From positions 253,010-317,009 of the forward strand of contig NZ_JZKH01000001.1 in assembly GCF_000961885.1 (NCBI RefSeq): a DNA stretch of 64,000 nt. Reading direction: 5' to 3'. Each line of letters opens with the position of its first letter. The stretch's first letter is position 1. The notes under the pieces were generated by a model, which saw nothing but the letters and a program-made list of their open reading frames with translations, did not search any database and was not told where the DNA came from. The DNA comes from Streptomyces rubellomurinus. Lineage in GTDB: Bacteria > Actinomycetota > Actinomycetes > Streptomycetales > Streptomycetaceae. The position numbers and the translations under genes were made by a program. Below are positions 24,250 to 32,742 of this stretch, piece by piece.

Positions 24250-27026
24250 CGCGGCAACTCCACCTTCAGGGCGCCGACCGGCCGCTGCGCCGCCCGCCAG
24301 CGGTCGACCCGCTCGGCCGCACGGACGGGGCGGGCGAAGCCCTCCAGCTCGAACAGGCCGGTGCCCGCCAGCCTGCGCCCGTCCGGCGGCGGCGTCGTCG
24401 TCCCGCTGAACCAGTCGGTGTCGACCTCGTAGACGGTCTCGTAGCTGTCGGTGACCCGGTGCCGGGCGCCGGGCCGGACGTCGGTGTCGGAGAGCACGGC
24501 GCCGCTCGGAAGCTCCTCGAAGCCCTGCCGGGTGAGCTGCTGCTCGTCGGTCAGCTCGAAGACCTCGCCGGGGACGAACTGCTCGGTGGTCCGGTCGACG
24601 GGCCGCAGCGGGGTGTCGTCGTGCGCCCCCACGACGGGGACGATCCGCCAGGTCTGCTCGGGGATGTGGACCCGGTGGAAGCGGGTGATCGCGGTGTCGA
24701 GCGGGACGACCTTCTGGCTCACCCGGAACGTCGCGTCGGGGTGGGCGACCTCGCCCTTGGCCAGCGCGGTGTTCGCCTGGTCGGTGAGGCGCAGCGGGGA
24801 CCGCTCTCCCGGCGGCCGCGCGGCCGTCCACACGTCGGGCCTGGCGAATGCGGCCAGCAGGAGCGGCAGGATCTCGTCCGCCTTCGGCGCCACGGCCGGC
24901 GGGGCGCCCCACCGCTCGTCGAAGTCGAGCGAGACGTCCCAGAACAGCACCGAGATGCTGCCGCTGCCGAAGGCGTGCCAGGGCGCCGGGCCCTCCAGGG
25001 TGAAGTCGAGCGCGACGCCGGCCAGCCGGTGGCCGAACGCCAGCACGGCGACGCTCGCGAACACGTGGACCGAGAAGGCGAGGCTCGGCTCCCACACGAA
25101 GAGCGCGTCCAGGCCGAGGGAGCCCTCCACCCCGCAGCCGGCGATCGTCGCGTCCAGGCTCAGTTTCGCGCCGAACTGCAGCGAGTTGGAGGTGAGCGCG
25201 AGGTACGCCTCGGCGCGCAGGCCCAGGCCTCCGCCGCCGAGGTCCATCGCCAGGCGGCGCAGCGCGGGCACGCCGGGCGGTCGGACGAAGCGCGGGTGGA
25301 ACCCGCCGGCGGACAGCACGAACGCGGCGTCCTTGCCGCCGCGGAAGAGCAGGTAGAAGTCCCCGGAGACGGGGATGCCGACGATCCACGAGCCGGTGAG
25401 GGAGGCCAGCACCTCCACCTCGGGCACGCCGGGATCGATCGTGCCGAACACCTCGGCCTGCAGCCGGATCAGCGGGACGAGCGGGTCGGGCAGGCTGATG
25501 GTCAGCCGGCCGAGGATCAGGGCCCGCACGGGCTCCGGCAGGTCGAGGACGACGGCGGCGGAGAGCGCGAGGATCCGGCCGCCCCAGGTGATCCGGACCA
25601 TCGGGCCGACGACGAACCGGGAGGGCGCCACCGGGAAGCAGGCCTCCAGCGAACCCGCGATCTCCTGGGCGCGGGCGACCGCGTCGCCCGGGAAGAGGAT
25701 GCGGTCGGCGTTGCCGTCCAGGACCAGTTGGCGCAGGTGCTCGTCGTCGGCCCGGCGGTCGAAGCCGAGCAGGCCGCCGACCGCGTCCAGGGCGAAGCCG
25801 AAGCTCAGCTCGATCCCCGGGAACCCGAACTCGGCGCCGAGCAGGACCAGGAACGACAGGTCCCGCCCGGCGACCGGCAGTTGCAGCAGCCCGAACGCCT
25901 TCACCCGCGCGAAGCCGAGGTCGGCGTCCAGCACGCCCGCGTACGCGCCGTCACCGGACGCGCCGGTCTCCAGGACGGATCCGCCGCCGGAGACCGGCCC
26001 GGCGTCGAGCTCGATGCCCATGCCGGTGGGGAAGTCCGCCCGGAGCTGCGCCGGGTCGACGCCGATCCGGTCGGAGCGGAGCCGGAGCGGGACGCGCAGG
26101 CCGAGGCCGTCGATGGTCGCGTTCAGCGGCAGCACGGGCGGTTTGGCGGTGGCCGCGAAGGTCGGCCGGAGCGCGATGCCGTCCTGGTCCTCGTCGAGCT
26201 CCAGCGCGAACCCGCGGGTGGAGACGCCCGGCAGGTCCAGGCCCACCGGGAGCGCCAGGCGCGCCCCGCCGTCCTGGAACCGCAGGCCCTCCGCGCGGCT
26301 GAGCCGGACGGTGAAGGCGGTCTTCCCGGTCGCCGGGCCGCCGCCGTCGCCCAGGAAGTCGGCGAGCGCGGGCGGCAGGACGGCGGCCTGGAAGCCCTCG
26401 ACGCGCAGGTCGACGCCGAGCGGGGCGGTGGGCGAGGCGGTGAGGGTGACGGTCAGGGCGTCCATCGAGACGTGCGGGCCGTCGGCCGGGCCGATGCCGA
26501 ACGCGCCCCGCCGGGCGGTGAGGGTGGCCGTCCCGGCCGGTGGCTCGGGTGTGGCGCCGGGGAAGTACGTGGCGACCCAGGCGTCCTGGGGCGTCCGGAT
26601 CTCGACGGTCACCGACCAGGGGGCGTTGCCGAGGGTGGGACGGAGGTCGGCGCCCGGCGTGACGACGACGTCGATCGTCGGCCCGCTGTCGCTCGGCCCG
26701 GGGGTCGCCGCGACGACGGCCCGGGCGGCTCCTTCGGTCAGCACCAGGGCCAGGCCCCGCGCGGACTTCGCGTCGCGCTGCCACCCGTGCGCGCGCACGG
26801 GCGATCCGGCGTCGGTGACGTCGCCGAACAGGTCGCGGACCAGCCCGAGTAACGCGTCGTGGTCGGGAAGGGCGGCCAGCGGCTCCAGCAGCCTGTCCTG
26901 CAGGGCCGGGGGCTGGCCGGTGAGCTTGTTCAGCCCGGCCAGCGGGTCGGTGAGCGATCGGACGGCCGCGTCGGCCAGGTGCCAGAGCAGGCCGGACACG
27001 TTCTGCAGGAGTGTCTTCGGGTCCAT
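24246..27026 (-). CDS. Uncharacterised cassette protein D (DUF6603-like)
   Basis: 926 aa. A long run of alternating hydrophobic, glycine-rich strands (for example LRAEAYLALTSNSLQFGAKL and EPSLAFSVHVFASVAVLAF) suggests a large beta structure. The segment LLGFDRRADDEHLRQLVLDG, then RILFPGDAVARAQEI and FVVGPMVRITWGG (about 415-480) resembles what I remember of proteins labelled DUF6603; that link is from memory. No signal peptide, although the beta pattern resembles repeat-rich surface or porin-like proteins. Start: ATG at 27026 with GAAGG upstream. It is first of the D-C operon, convergent to A-B. Confidence 0.75.
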   Translation of the reverse strand: MDPKTLLQNVSGLLWHLADAAVRSLTDPLAGLNKLTGQPPALQDRLLEPLAALPDHDALLGLVRDLFGDVTDAGSPVRAHGWQRDAKSARGLALVLTEGAARAVVAATPGPSDSGPTIDVVVTPGADLRPTLGNAPWSVTVEIRTPQDAWVATYFPGATPEPPAGTATLTARRGAFGIGPADGPHVSMDALTVTLTASPTAPLGVDLRVEGFQAAVLPPALADFLGDGGGPATGKTAFTVRLSRAEGLRFQDGGARLALPVGLDLPGVSTRGFALELDEDQDGIALRPTFAATAKPPVLPLNATIDGLGLRVPLRLRSDRIGVDPAQLRADFPTGMGIELDAGPVSGGGSVLETGASGDGAYAGVLDADLGFARVKAFGLLQLPVAGRDLSFLVLLGAEFGFPGIELSFGFALDAVGGLLGFDRRADDEHLRQLVLDGNADRILFPGDAVARAQEIAGSLEACFPVAPSRFVVGPMVRITWGGRILALSAAVVLDLPEPVRALILGRLTISLPDPLVPLIRLQAEVFGTIDPGVPEVEVLASLTGSWIVGIPVSGDFYLLFRGGKDAAFVLSAGGFHPRFVRPPGVPALRRLAMDLGGGGLGLRAEAYLALTSNSLQFGAKLSLDATIAGCGVEGSLGLDALFVWEPSLAFSVHVFASVAVLAFGHRLAGVALDFTLEGPAPWHAFGSGSISVLFWDVSLDFDERWGAPPAVAPKADEILPLLLAAFARPDVWTAARPPGERSPLRLTDQANTALAKGEVAHPDATFRVSQKVVPLDTAITRFHRVHIPEQTWRIVPVVGAHDDTPLRPVDRTTEQFVPGEVFELTDEQQLTRQGFEELPSGAVLSDTDVRPGARHRVTDSYETVYEVDTDWFSGTTTPPPDGRRLAGTGLFELEGFARPVRAAERVDRWRAAQRPVGALKVELPR

Positions 27027-27171
27027 CGCCGCTGAGCCTTCCCGGCGGCCGGCCGTCCGGGCGTTGTGCGTGCGCAGGGCCGGACGCTGCGGCCGTCACC
27101 ATCCGTGCGCTGGAGCGTCGTCCTCCTTCGACGGTACGTCCGCGGCGGGCGGGGGGCGAGCCCGCGGCGGC

Positions 27172-27210
27172 GGACGGCCCCGGGCGGCCGGGTGCCGTCC
27201 GGGGCCGTCC
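27172..27210 (-). terminator. Hairpin after the GH59 gene
   Basis: Perfect 12-bp inverted repeat (27172-27183 with 27199-27210, arm GGACGGCCCCGG), 12 bp beyond the stop of the minus-strand GH59 gene. Confidence 0.75.
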
Positions 27211-27221
27211 TCGGCGGTCGG

Positions 27222-29627
27222 CTAGGGCAGGGTCCAGCGCTGGTTGGCGCCGGCGTTGCAGTCCCAGATCGCCAGCCGGGTGCCGTTGGTGGTGGCGAAG
27301 CCCGGGTCGTCGAGGCAGCGGCCGGACTGGGTGCTCTTCAGGGTGCCGTCCGGCTGGGGCGTCCACTGCTGGTTGGCACCGGCGTTGCAGTCCCACAGTT
27401 CGACCGGGGTGCCGTTGGCGGTGGCGGCGCCGGTGACGTCGAGGCACTTGCCGTTGTGGGTGAGGGTGCCGTTGGACCAGGTCCACACCTGGGCGCCGCC
27501 GCCGTTGCAGTCCCAGAGCTGGACGGCGGTGCCGCCGGCGCCGGAGTTGCCGTCGACGCACTTGCCGGGGAGGGCGGAGGCGATCGGGCCGGTGTGGGTG
27601 GCCGGGGTGCCGGGGGTGAGCTTGAAGTTGTCGAACTGGTGGGTCTGGTAGCCGGCCACGCCGAGGCCGGCCTGGCCGTTGGTGAAGCTCGCGTCGGTGG
27701 CGCTGCCGACCGCGACGCCGTCGATGCTGGCGGTGAGGGTGGTGTTCTGCATCGAGAGCGCGACGGTGTGCCAGTGGCCGGTGCCCGGGGCCGTGGTGGT
27801 GCCGCTGGCGAGGGTGGTGAAGTTCCAGGCGGTGTCGCTCTTGTCGATGGACCAGGCGCCGGTGTCGCTGAACCGCAGGTGGTAGGCGTTCAGGCCGTTG
27901 TTGTTGCGGCCCTGCTGGTTGACCCGGCCGAGCAGTTCGACGCCGCCGGACTGCTCGAAGAGCGTGTCGGCGCTGACGGTGTAGTTGGACCAGCTGCCGT
28001 CGCCCATGATCGTGTACGGGGCGTCGTGCTTCTCGTCGGTCCACCGGATCGGCGAGGTCGGGGCCATCTGGCGCAGGCAGGTGCCGGTGCGGCCGCCGCC
28101 GCAGGGGACGGTCTGGAAGGCGCCGTTCATGTCGGTGAAGTAGGTCGGCGAGGTGGTGGTGGCCGGCGTCTCGAAGTCGTCCGCGTAGGGCAGCGCCATC
28201 GGGGCCGCGGGCGGCGGGGTGGCGGTGCCCTTGCCCTGGCCGGTCGTGGTGGTCACGGTGTAGACGCGGCCGGGCTGGAGGGTGAGCGTGTACGTGCCGT
28301 TCTTCGGCGTGACGTCCTGGGTGTGGACGAACCACTGCGACGGGTCGGTGGAGCCCAGGTCGGTGGACCAGACGTGGGCGGCGCCGGTGGACAGGCCACC
28401 GGTGACGGTGAAGCTCGCGGTCTGGGCGGCGGTGGCGTCCACGGTCTCCACGACGGTGCTGTAGTCGGTGGTGTTCGCCGACTTCAGCGTCACGTAGCTG
28501 CCGTTGGTCCGCGCGCCGCCGAGGTAGCCGCTCGCGGCGTCGATGTAGCGCCAGCCGGGCTTGGCGAACTGGGTGGTGTGCGCGGTGACCCAGGTGGTCT
28601 TGCCGATGGTGTAGGCGCCGGACCAGGGCTGGTTGGCGATCGACATGCCGTCGGTGGAGAAGTACAGGTTGGGGTAGAGCGCGGCGATGACCGGCCAGTT
28701 GATGAACGAGGTCATCCGGCCGTCGAGGTAGTCGCGGTTGATCCCGCGCGCGACCGCGCCGGCGCCGTCGTTGGCGTCCTCGGAGCCGTTCTCGCTCGCC
28801 CACAGCGGCTTGCCGAGCCCCTGGGCGGTGGGCGTGCTCGGGCAGTTGGTGAAGTTGCCCAGGTAGCCGCAGGGGTAGTGCACGCCGACGACGTCGACGG
28901 CGTTGCGGAACGCCGGGTCGGTGGCCATCGCGTCGGCGACGGCCCAGGTGTCGTCGGCGGCGACGACCTTGGTGGAGCCGTAACCGTGCGACAGGAGCGC
29001 GCTCTTGAGGTTCTCGTACCAGCCGGCGTTGAAGCCGCGCTCGTTCCACCCGCCGAGGTAGGAGACGTTCAGGTGGTGCTGGGCGGCGCAGCCCATCCAG
29101 GACATCAGGTAGTCGACGGTGTCCTGGGACCAGAAGTTGCCGCCGCTGCCGGTGTTGCCGATCCAGCCGGGGGCGCCCCAGCTCAGGCCGTAGAACTTGA
29201 TCTCGGGGTTGCGGGCCATGGCCTGCTCGGCCAGCCACCACTCGTAGCCCTGGTGGCAGTCGACGGTGCCCCGGGTGTGCTCGATGCTGGGCTCGGCGCC
29301 GTCGGTGGAGTTGGTGTCGCCGCCGATCTCCAGCTTCAGCACCTGCAGCGAGGCGCCGTAGCCGGGCTTGAACAGGTAGTCCAGCAGCTGGCTGCGCTGC
29401 GGCTCCGGATAGTCGACCAGCAGGCGGGAGTTGCCGCCGCCGCCGGAGATCGCGCCGACCCCGTCGAAGGTGAGGCCGGGCTTGGTGCCGTCGAGGGTGA
29501 CGGCGGTCTGGACGGGGGTCGCGGCCCGGGCGTCCGGTGTCGTGGCCAGGCTGCCGAGCGCGCCCAGCAGCAGGGCGGCGGCGCCGAGGGCCGTACGGAG
29601 TTTCGAGGGCAGGCGGGTGCGTCCCAA
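27222..29627 (-). CDS. Secreted GH59 galactocerebrosidase-like hydrolase with ricin-type lectin
   Basis: 801 aa. Signal peptide residues about 1-35 (ends DARA-A). The catalytic part begins TFDGVGAISGGGGNSRLLVD and continues LKLEIGGDTNSTDGAEPS, very close to animal galactosylceramidase (GH59). The acid/base Glu is in GGWNERGFN (about residue 196) and the nucleophile Glu in LWASENGSE (about 279). A beta-sandwich region follows, and the C terminus is a ricin-B trefoil with three QxW-type repeats (VQLWDCNGGGAQVW, VELWDCNAGANQQW, LAIWDCNAGANQRW). It should release beta-linked galactose outside the cell. TTG start with AGGAG seven bases upstream. It is divergent from the sugar-importer genes and next to galK/galT, so it probably feeds that pathway. 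Confidence 0.92.
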   Translation of the reverse strand: MGRTRLPSKLRTALGAAALLLGALGSLATTPDARAATPVQTAVTLDGTKPGLTFDGVGAISGGGGNSRLLVDYPEPQRSQLLDYLFKPGYGASLQVLKLEIGGDTNSTDGAEPSIEHTRGTVDCHQGYEWWLAEQAMARNPEIKFYGLSWGAPGWIGNTGSGGNFWSQDTVDYLMSWMGCAAQHHLNVSYLGGWNERGFNAGWYENLKSALLSHGYGSTKVVAADDTWAVADAMATDPAFRNAVDVVGVHYPCGYLGNFTNCPSTPTAQGLGKPLWASENGSEDANDGAGAVARGINRDYLDGRMTSFINWPVIAALYPNLYFSTDGMSIANQPWSGAYTIGKTTWVTAHTTQFAKPGWRYIDAASGYLGGARTNGSYVTLKSANTTDYSTVVETVDATAAQTASFTVTGGLSTGAAHVWSTDLGSTDPSQWFVHTQDVTPKNGTYTLTLQPGRVYTVTTTTGQGKGTATPPPAAPMALPYADDFETPATTTSPTYFTDMNGAFQTVPCGGGRTGTCLRQMAPTSPIRWTDEKHDAPYTIMGDGSWSNYTVSADTLFEQSGGVELLGRVNQQGRNNNGLNAYHLRFSDTGAWSIDKSDTAWNFTTLASGTTTAPGTGHWHTVALSMQNTTLTASIDGVAVGSATDASFTNGQAGLGVAGYQTHQFDNFKLTPGTPATHTGPIASALPGKCVDGNSGAGGTAVQLWDCNGGGAQVWTWSNGTLTHNGKCLDVTGAATANGTPVELWDCNAGANQQWTPQPDGTLKSTQSGRCLDDPGFATTNGTRLAIWDCNAGANQRWTLP

Positions 29628-29733
29628 GGTGGTCTCCTGGGTGGGGAGGGAGTGGGGGGACGAGCGGGGGAAGAACGGGGTGGCCGACCGCCGCCCCTAG
29701 GCTGTCGGGTGCATGCCCGGCAGGCCACGCAGG

Positions 29734-29766
29734 AGCGTAGACGCAACTTCCAACACTAATCAACAG
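29734..29766 (-). promoter_or_regulatory. GH59 promoter with DeoR-type element over the -35
   Basis: Minus strand: TTGATT (complement of 29758-29763), 18-bp spacer, TACGCT (complement of 29734-29739). The -35 is part of CTGTTGATT, and a second half-like GTGTTGG follows at once, matching the TGTTGAT/TGTTTGA pattern at galK, galT and the importer. Confidence 0.55.
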
Positions 29767-29886
29767 CCCTGACCCGCCGATTCGCACGCTTCCCCAGCGC
29801 GCCGGGCTGGACTGGCATAACGAGACGGTTTCGAAAGTGGCCCGCAGGCAAAGCCACGCTTGACTCAAGCCTGAGCTGGGCGTTTC

Positions 29887-29950
29887 CTGTTGATCCATCG
29901 CGTTTGATTGCGATGTTTTATGATCGACTCTGTTTGCTTCTGAGTCGATC
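29887..29950 (+). promoter_or_regulatory. DeoR-type elements and inverted repeat before the sugar-binding gene
   Basis: Successive related elements: TGTTGATCC (29889), CGTTTGATT (29901), TGTTTTATG (29914) and TGTTTGCTT (29931). TATGAT at 29919-29924 is a good -10; the -35 is poor. The perfect 9-bp arms GATCGACTC (29922-29930) and GAGTCGATC (29942-29950) flank the last element and could act as operator or as a leader hairpin just before the ribosome-binding site. Confidence 0.5.
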
Positions 29951-29978
29951 GGACTCACACCCTCAGGAGCCCACCACC

Positions 29979-31025
29979 ATGCACCTCTCCCTCCGTGCCC
30001 GTCTGGCCTCGCTCGCCGCACTGAGCCTGGTCACCTCCGTCGGCCTGACGGCGTGCTCCACCGGCCAGACCTCCTCCGGCGGCGACGCCTCGGTGGCGCC
30101 GGTGTCCGGCAAGGTCTCGATCACCTACCTGCAGAAGCAGGGTGACCAGCAGTACTTCGTGGACGAGGCGGCGGGCGCCAAGGCCAAGGCGGCCGAGCTG
30201 GGCGCGGACCTGAAGGTCGTCAACCTCGGCAACGACGCCAACAAGACGGTCAGTGAGGTGCAGGCCGCGATCGCGCAGAAGAGCAACGGTCTGATCATCG
30301 TGGTGCCGGACCCGGCGGTCGGCCCGCAGGTGGTCCAGACGGCCCGGGACGCCAAGGCCGCGCTGCTCACCTCCGACGACCAGGTCTGCGTCAGCGGCCC
30401 CGCCCCGGCGCAGTGCGCCGCCGGCGACCTGGTGCCCCGGATCGGCTTCTCCGGCCAGCAGATGGGCCAGCAGGTCGGCCAGCGCGCCGCCGAGGAGTTC
30501 AAGAAGGCCGGCTGGAACGCGGCCGACACCCGGGTCATCTCCGCCTGGAAGCAGGACGTCACGGTCTGCGGCGACCGGGTCAAGGCCGCCAAGGACGCCT
30601 TCGACCAGGCCGTGCCGGGCGTGCGGACCATCGACGTGGCCACCGACAACACCCCGACCGGCGCGCAGGACAAGGTGGCCGCCACCATCACCGCCAACCC
30701 CGGCGTCAAGCACTGGGTGACCTGGGGCTGCAACGACGAGAACGTCCAGGGCTCCGTCACCGCCCTGCAGAACGCCGGGATCAGCCCCGACGACATCGAC
30801 GGCGTCGGCCTCGGCGCCTACCTGGCGTGCAAGGACTGGGCCGCGGGCAAGCCCTCCGGCATGAAGGCCGCGCTGTTCATCAGCGGCAAGGACGTCGGCG
30901 CCCTGGCCGTCCAGACCATGGTCGACAAGCTCAAGAACGGCAAGGACTTCCCCAAGGAGGCCTTCGCCCCCACCAAGATGGTCGACGCCGCCACCTGGCA
31001 GTCCGCGGGCGTGTCCTGCAGCTGA
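29979..31025 (+). CDS. Sugar ABC transporter substrate-binding lipoprotein
   Basis: 348 aa. Lipoprotein signal with lipobox LTAC (Cys about residue 24), then a Ser/Gly linker and a periplasmic-binding-protein fold of the ribose/galactose type (VSITYLQKQGDQQYFVDEAA, then IAQKSNGLIIVVPDPAVGPQ). Four Cys in the mature part may pair. It captures a monosaccharide outside the membrane for the ATPase and permease that follow. ATG at 29979 with AGGAG nine bases upstream; the frame is open further upstream but lacks a ribosome-binding site. Galactose is the likely ligand from context (GH59, galK, galT), not from binding residues. Confidence 0.88.
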   Translation: MHLSLRARLASLAALSLVTSVGLTACSTGQTSSGGDASVAPVSGKVSITYLQKQGDQQYFVDEAAGAKAKAAELGADLKVVNLGNDANKTVSEVQAAIAQKSNGLIIVVPDPAVGPQVVQTARDAKAALLTSDDQVCVSGPAPAQCAAGDLVPRIGFSGQQMGQQVGQRAAEEFKKAGWNAADTRVISAWKQDVTVCGDRVKAAKDAFDQAVPGVRTIDVATDNTPTGAQDKVAATITANPGVKHWVTWGCNDENVQGSVTALQNAGISPDDIDGVGLGAYLACKDWAAGKPSGMKAALFISGKDVGALAVQTMVDKLKNGKDFPKEAFAPTKMVDAATWQSAGVSCS

Positions 31026-31035
31026 CGCCGCAGCC

Positions 31036-31101
31036 GGCGTCACACTGACGCCACGTCGAGCCGGCGGTGCGGCGGGCCCGCACCGGCCCCGCCGCACCGC
31101 C
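31036..31101 (+). terminator. Two hairpins between binding-protein and ATPase genes
   Basis: A small 7-bp hairpin (31036-31042 with 31046-31052) and a 14-bp perfect hairpin (31063-31076 with 31088-31101). In sugar ABC operons such hairpins usually protect or partly terminate the message so that the binding protein is made in excess. Confidence 0.6.
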
Positions 31102-31155
31102 GCCGCTCCCGAAGACCGTCCGCACCGCCCGCACCGCACCGCCAACGAGGCCCCG

Positions 31156-32742
31156 ATGACCCCACCTGAACCGACGCCCCCGCCGCCACCGGGCGGCTCC
31201 GCCGGCCTGAGCACCGAGGGCGTGTCCAAGCGCTTCGGCAGCGTCCAGGCGCTGACCGACGTCACCGTCTCCTTCCCGCCCGGGCAGGTCACCGCGCTGA
31301 TGGGCGAGAACGGCGCCGGCAAGTCCACCCTGCTGCGCATCCTCACCGGCGACCACCGCCCCACCGAGGGGCGCGTCCTGCTGGACGGCCAGACCCTCGA
31401 CCTGCACTCCCCGCAGGACGCCCGCCGGGCCGGGATCCGGATCATCCCGCAGGAACCGGAGATCATCCCGCACGTCCCGGTCGCCGAGAACGTCTACGCC
31501 GGCTCGCTGCCCCGCGCCGGGCTGCGCCGCCTGGACCGCGCCGAGCTGCGCCGCCGGATCACCGCCGACCTGGCCCGCCTCGGCTTCGACAAGGTCCTCG
31601 ACCCCGACCTGCTCGGCTCCGAACTCACCGCTGCCCAGCGCCAGTTGGTCGAGATCATGCGGGCCCTGACCGGCGCCGTCCCGCCCCGCGCGATCGCCTT
31701 CGACGAGCCGACCTCCTCGCTCTCCGAGCACGAGGTCGAGGCACTGTTCGCCCTGATCGGGCGGCTGCGCGACGAGGGCATCGCCGTCGTCTACGTCTCG
31801 CACCGGATGAAGGAGATCTTCCGGCTCGCCGACCGCATCGCGGTGCTGCGCGACGGCCGGGTCGCCGGGGTGGTCCGGGCCGCCGACACCGACGAGGGCG
31901 AGCTGGTCCGCCTGATGGTCGGCCGCGACCTGTCCTCGCTGTTCGTCCGCCAGCAGGTCGCCACCGACCGCGTCGTCCTGGACGTCCGGGACGTCACCAC
32001 CGACGACGTGCGCGACATCAGTCTGACGGTCCGGGCCGGCGAGGTCGTCGCCCTGGCCGGCCTGATCGGCGCCGGCCGCTCCGAACTCGCCCTCGCCCTG
32101 GCCGGCGACGCCCCGATCCGCTCCGGCACCGTCGCCCTCAACGGCCGGGTCCTGCGGCTGAAGGACCCGCGCGCGGCCATCGCCGCCGGCATCGGCCTGG
32201 CGCCCGAGGAGCGCAAGGCCCAGGCCCTGTTCCTGCAGCGCACGATCCGGGACAACACCTCGCTGGTCAGCCTGCGCCGGCTCAGCCGGTGGCGGTTCGT
32301 CAAGCGCCGCCAGGAGAAGGACCTCGCGCAGGAGTACGCCGACCGGCTGCGGGTCCGCGCCCCCTCCATCGAGGCGGAGGTCCGCACACTGTCCGGCGGC
32401 AACCAGCAGAAGGTCGTCCTGGCCCGCTGGCTCGCCCGCAAACCCGACCTGCTGATCCTCGACGAACCCACCCGCGGCGTCGACATCGGCGCCAAGGCCG
32501 AGATCTACCAGATCATCGCCGACCTCGCCCGCGAGGGCACGGCCGTCCTGGTCATCTCCTCCGAACTCCCGGAGGTCCTGGGCCTCGCCGACCGGGTCGT
32601 GGTGATGCAGAACGGCCGCACCACCGGCGAACTCACCCGCGACCAGGCGACGGAAGAGGCCATCCTCGCCCTCGCCATGGCCGACGACCTCGCCACGGCC
32701 GACGACCTCGCCAGCACCGCCCAGACCGGAGAGACCCGATGA
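31156..32742 (+). CDS. Sugar ABC transporter ATPase with two nucleotide-binding domains
   Basis: 528 aa, the tandem-domain RbsA/MglA type. First domain: Walker A GENGAGKST (about residue 50), Walker B IAFDEPTSSLSEHE. Second domain: degenerate Walker A GLIGAGRSEL, normal for this family, then signature LSGGNQQKV and Walker B LLILDEPTRGVDIG. It powers import of a monosaccharide with the binding protein upstream and the permease downstream. ATG at 31156; its end overlaps the permease start by ATGA (32739-32742). Cytoplasmic face of the membrane. Confidence 0.93.
   Translation: MTPPEPTPPPPPGGSAGLSTEGVSKRFGSVQALTDVTVSFPPGQVTALMGENGAGKSTLLRILTGDHRPTEGRVLLDGQTLDLHSPQDARRAGIRIIPQEPEIIPHVPVAENVYAGSLPRAGLRRLDRAELRRRITADLARLGFDKVLDPDLLGSELTAAQRQLVEIMRALTGAVPPRAIAFDEPTSSLSEHEVEALFALIGRLRDEGIAVVYVSHRMKEIFRLADRIAVLRDGRVAGVVRAADTDEGELVRLMVGRDLSSLFVRQQVATDRVVLDVRDVTTDDVRDISLTVRAGEVVALAGLIGAGRSELALALAGDAPIRSGTVALNGRVLRLKDPRAAIAAGIGLAPEERKAQALFLQRTIRDNTSLVSLRRLSRWRFVKRRQEKDLAQEYADRLRVRAPSIEAEVRTLSGGNQQKVVLARWLARKPDLLILDEPTRGVDIGAKAEIYQIIADLAREGTAVLVISSELPEVLGLADRVVVMQNGRTTGELTRDQATEEAILALAMADDLATADDLASTAQTGETR

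Larger units (their letters stand above)
29628..29978. other. Divergent regulatory region between GH59 and sugar-importer genes
   Basis: 351 bp with no gene. It holds the GH59 promoter (29734-29763), several TGTTGAT/TGTTTGA-type elements on both sides, and a 9-bp inverted repeat (29922-29950) before the binding-protein gene. A short palindrome CTTGA-C-TCAAG lies at about 29859-29869. This is the control region of the galactose regulon. Confidence 0.6.

Noticed and set aside
21385..25389. Reading protein C as a 1334-aa protein
   Set aside because: The first 380 residues come from an out-of-frame reading of gene D. The ATG at 24249, coupled to the D stop, is the natural start.
14324..27026. 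Contractile injection system, type VI secretion or prophage tail module
   Set aside because: No sheath, tube, baseplate, spike, AAA disassembly or lysis gene is present, and none of the four proteins shows phage-tail motifs I know. I leave the cassette unassigned.
32040..32100. Degenerate Walker A in the second half of the sugar ABC ATPase as a defect
   Set aside because: GAGRSEL in the second domain is normal for the RbsA/MglA family.
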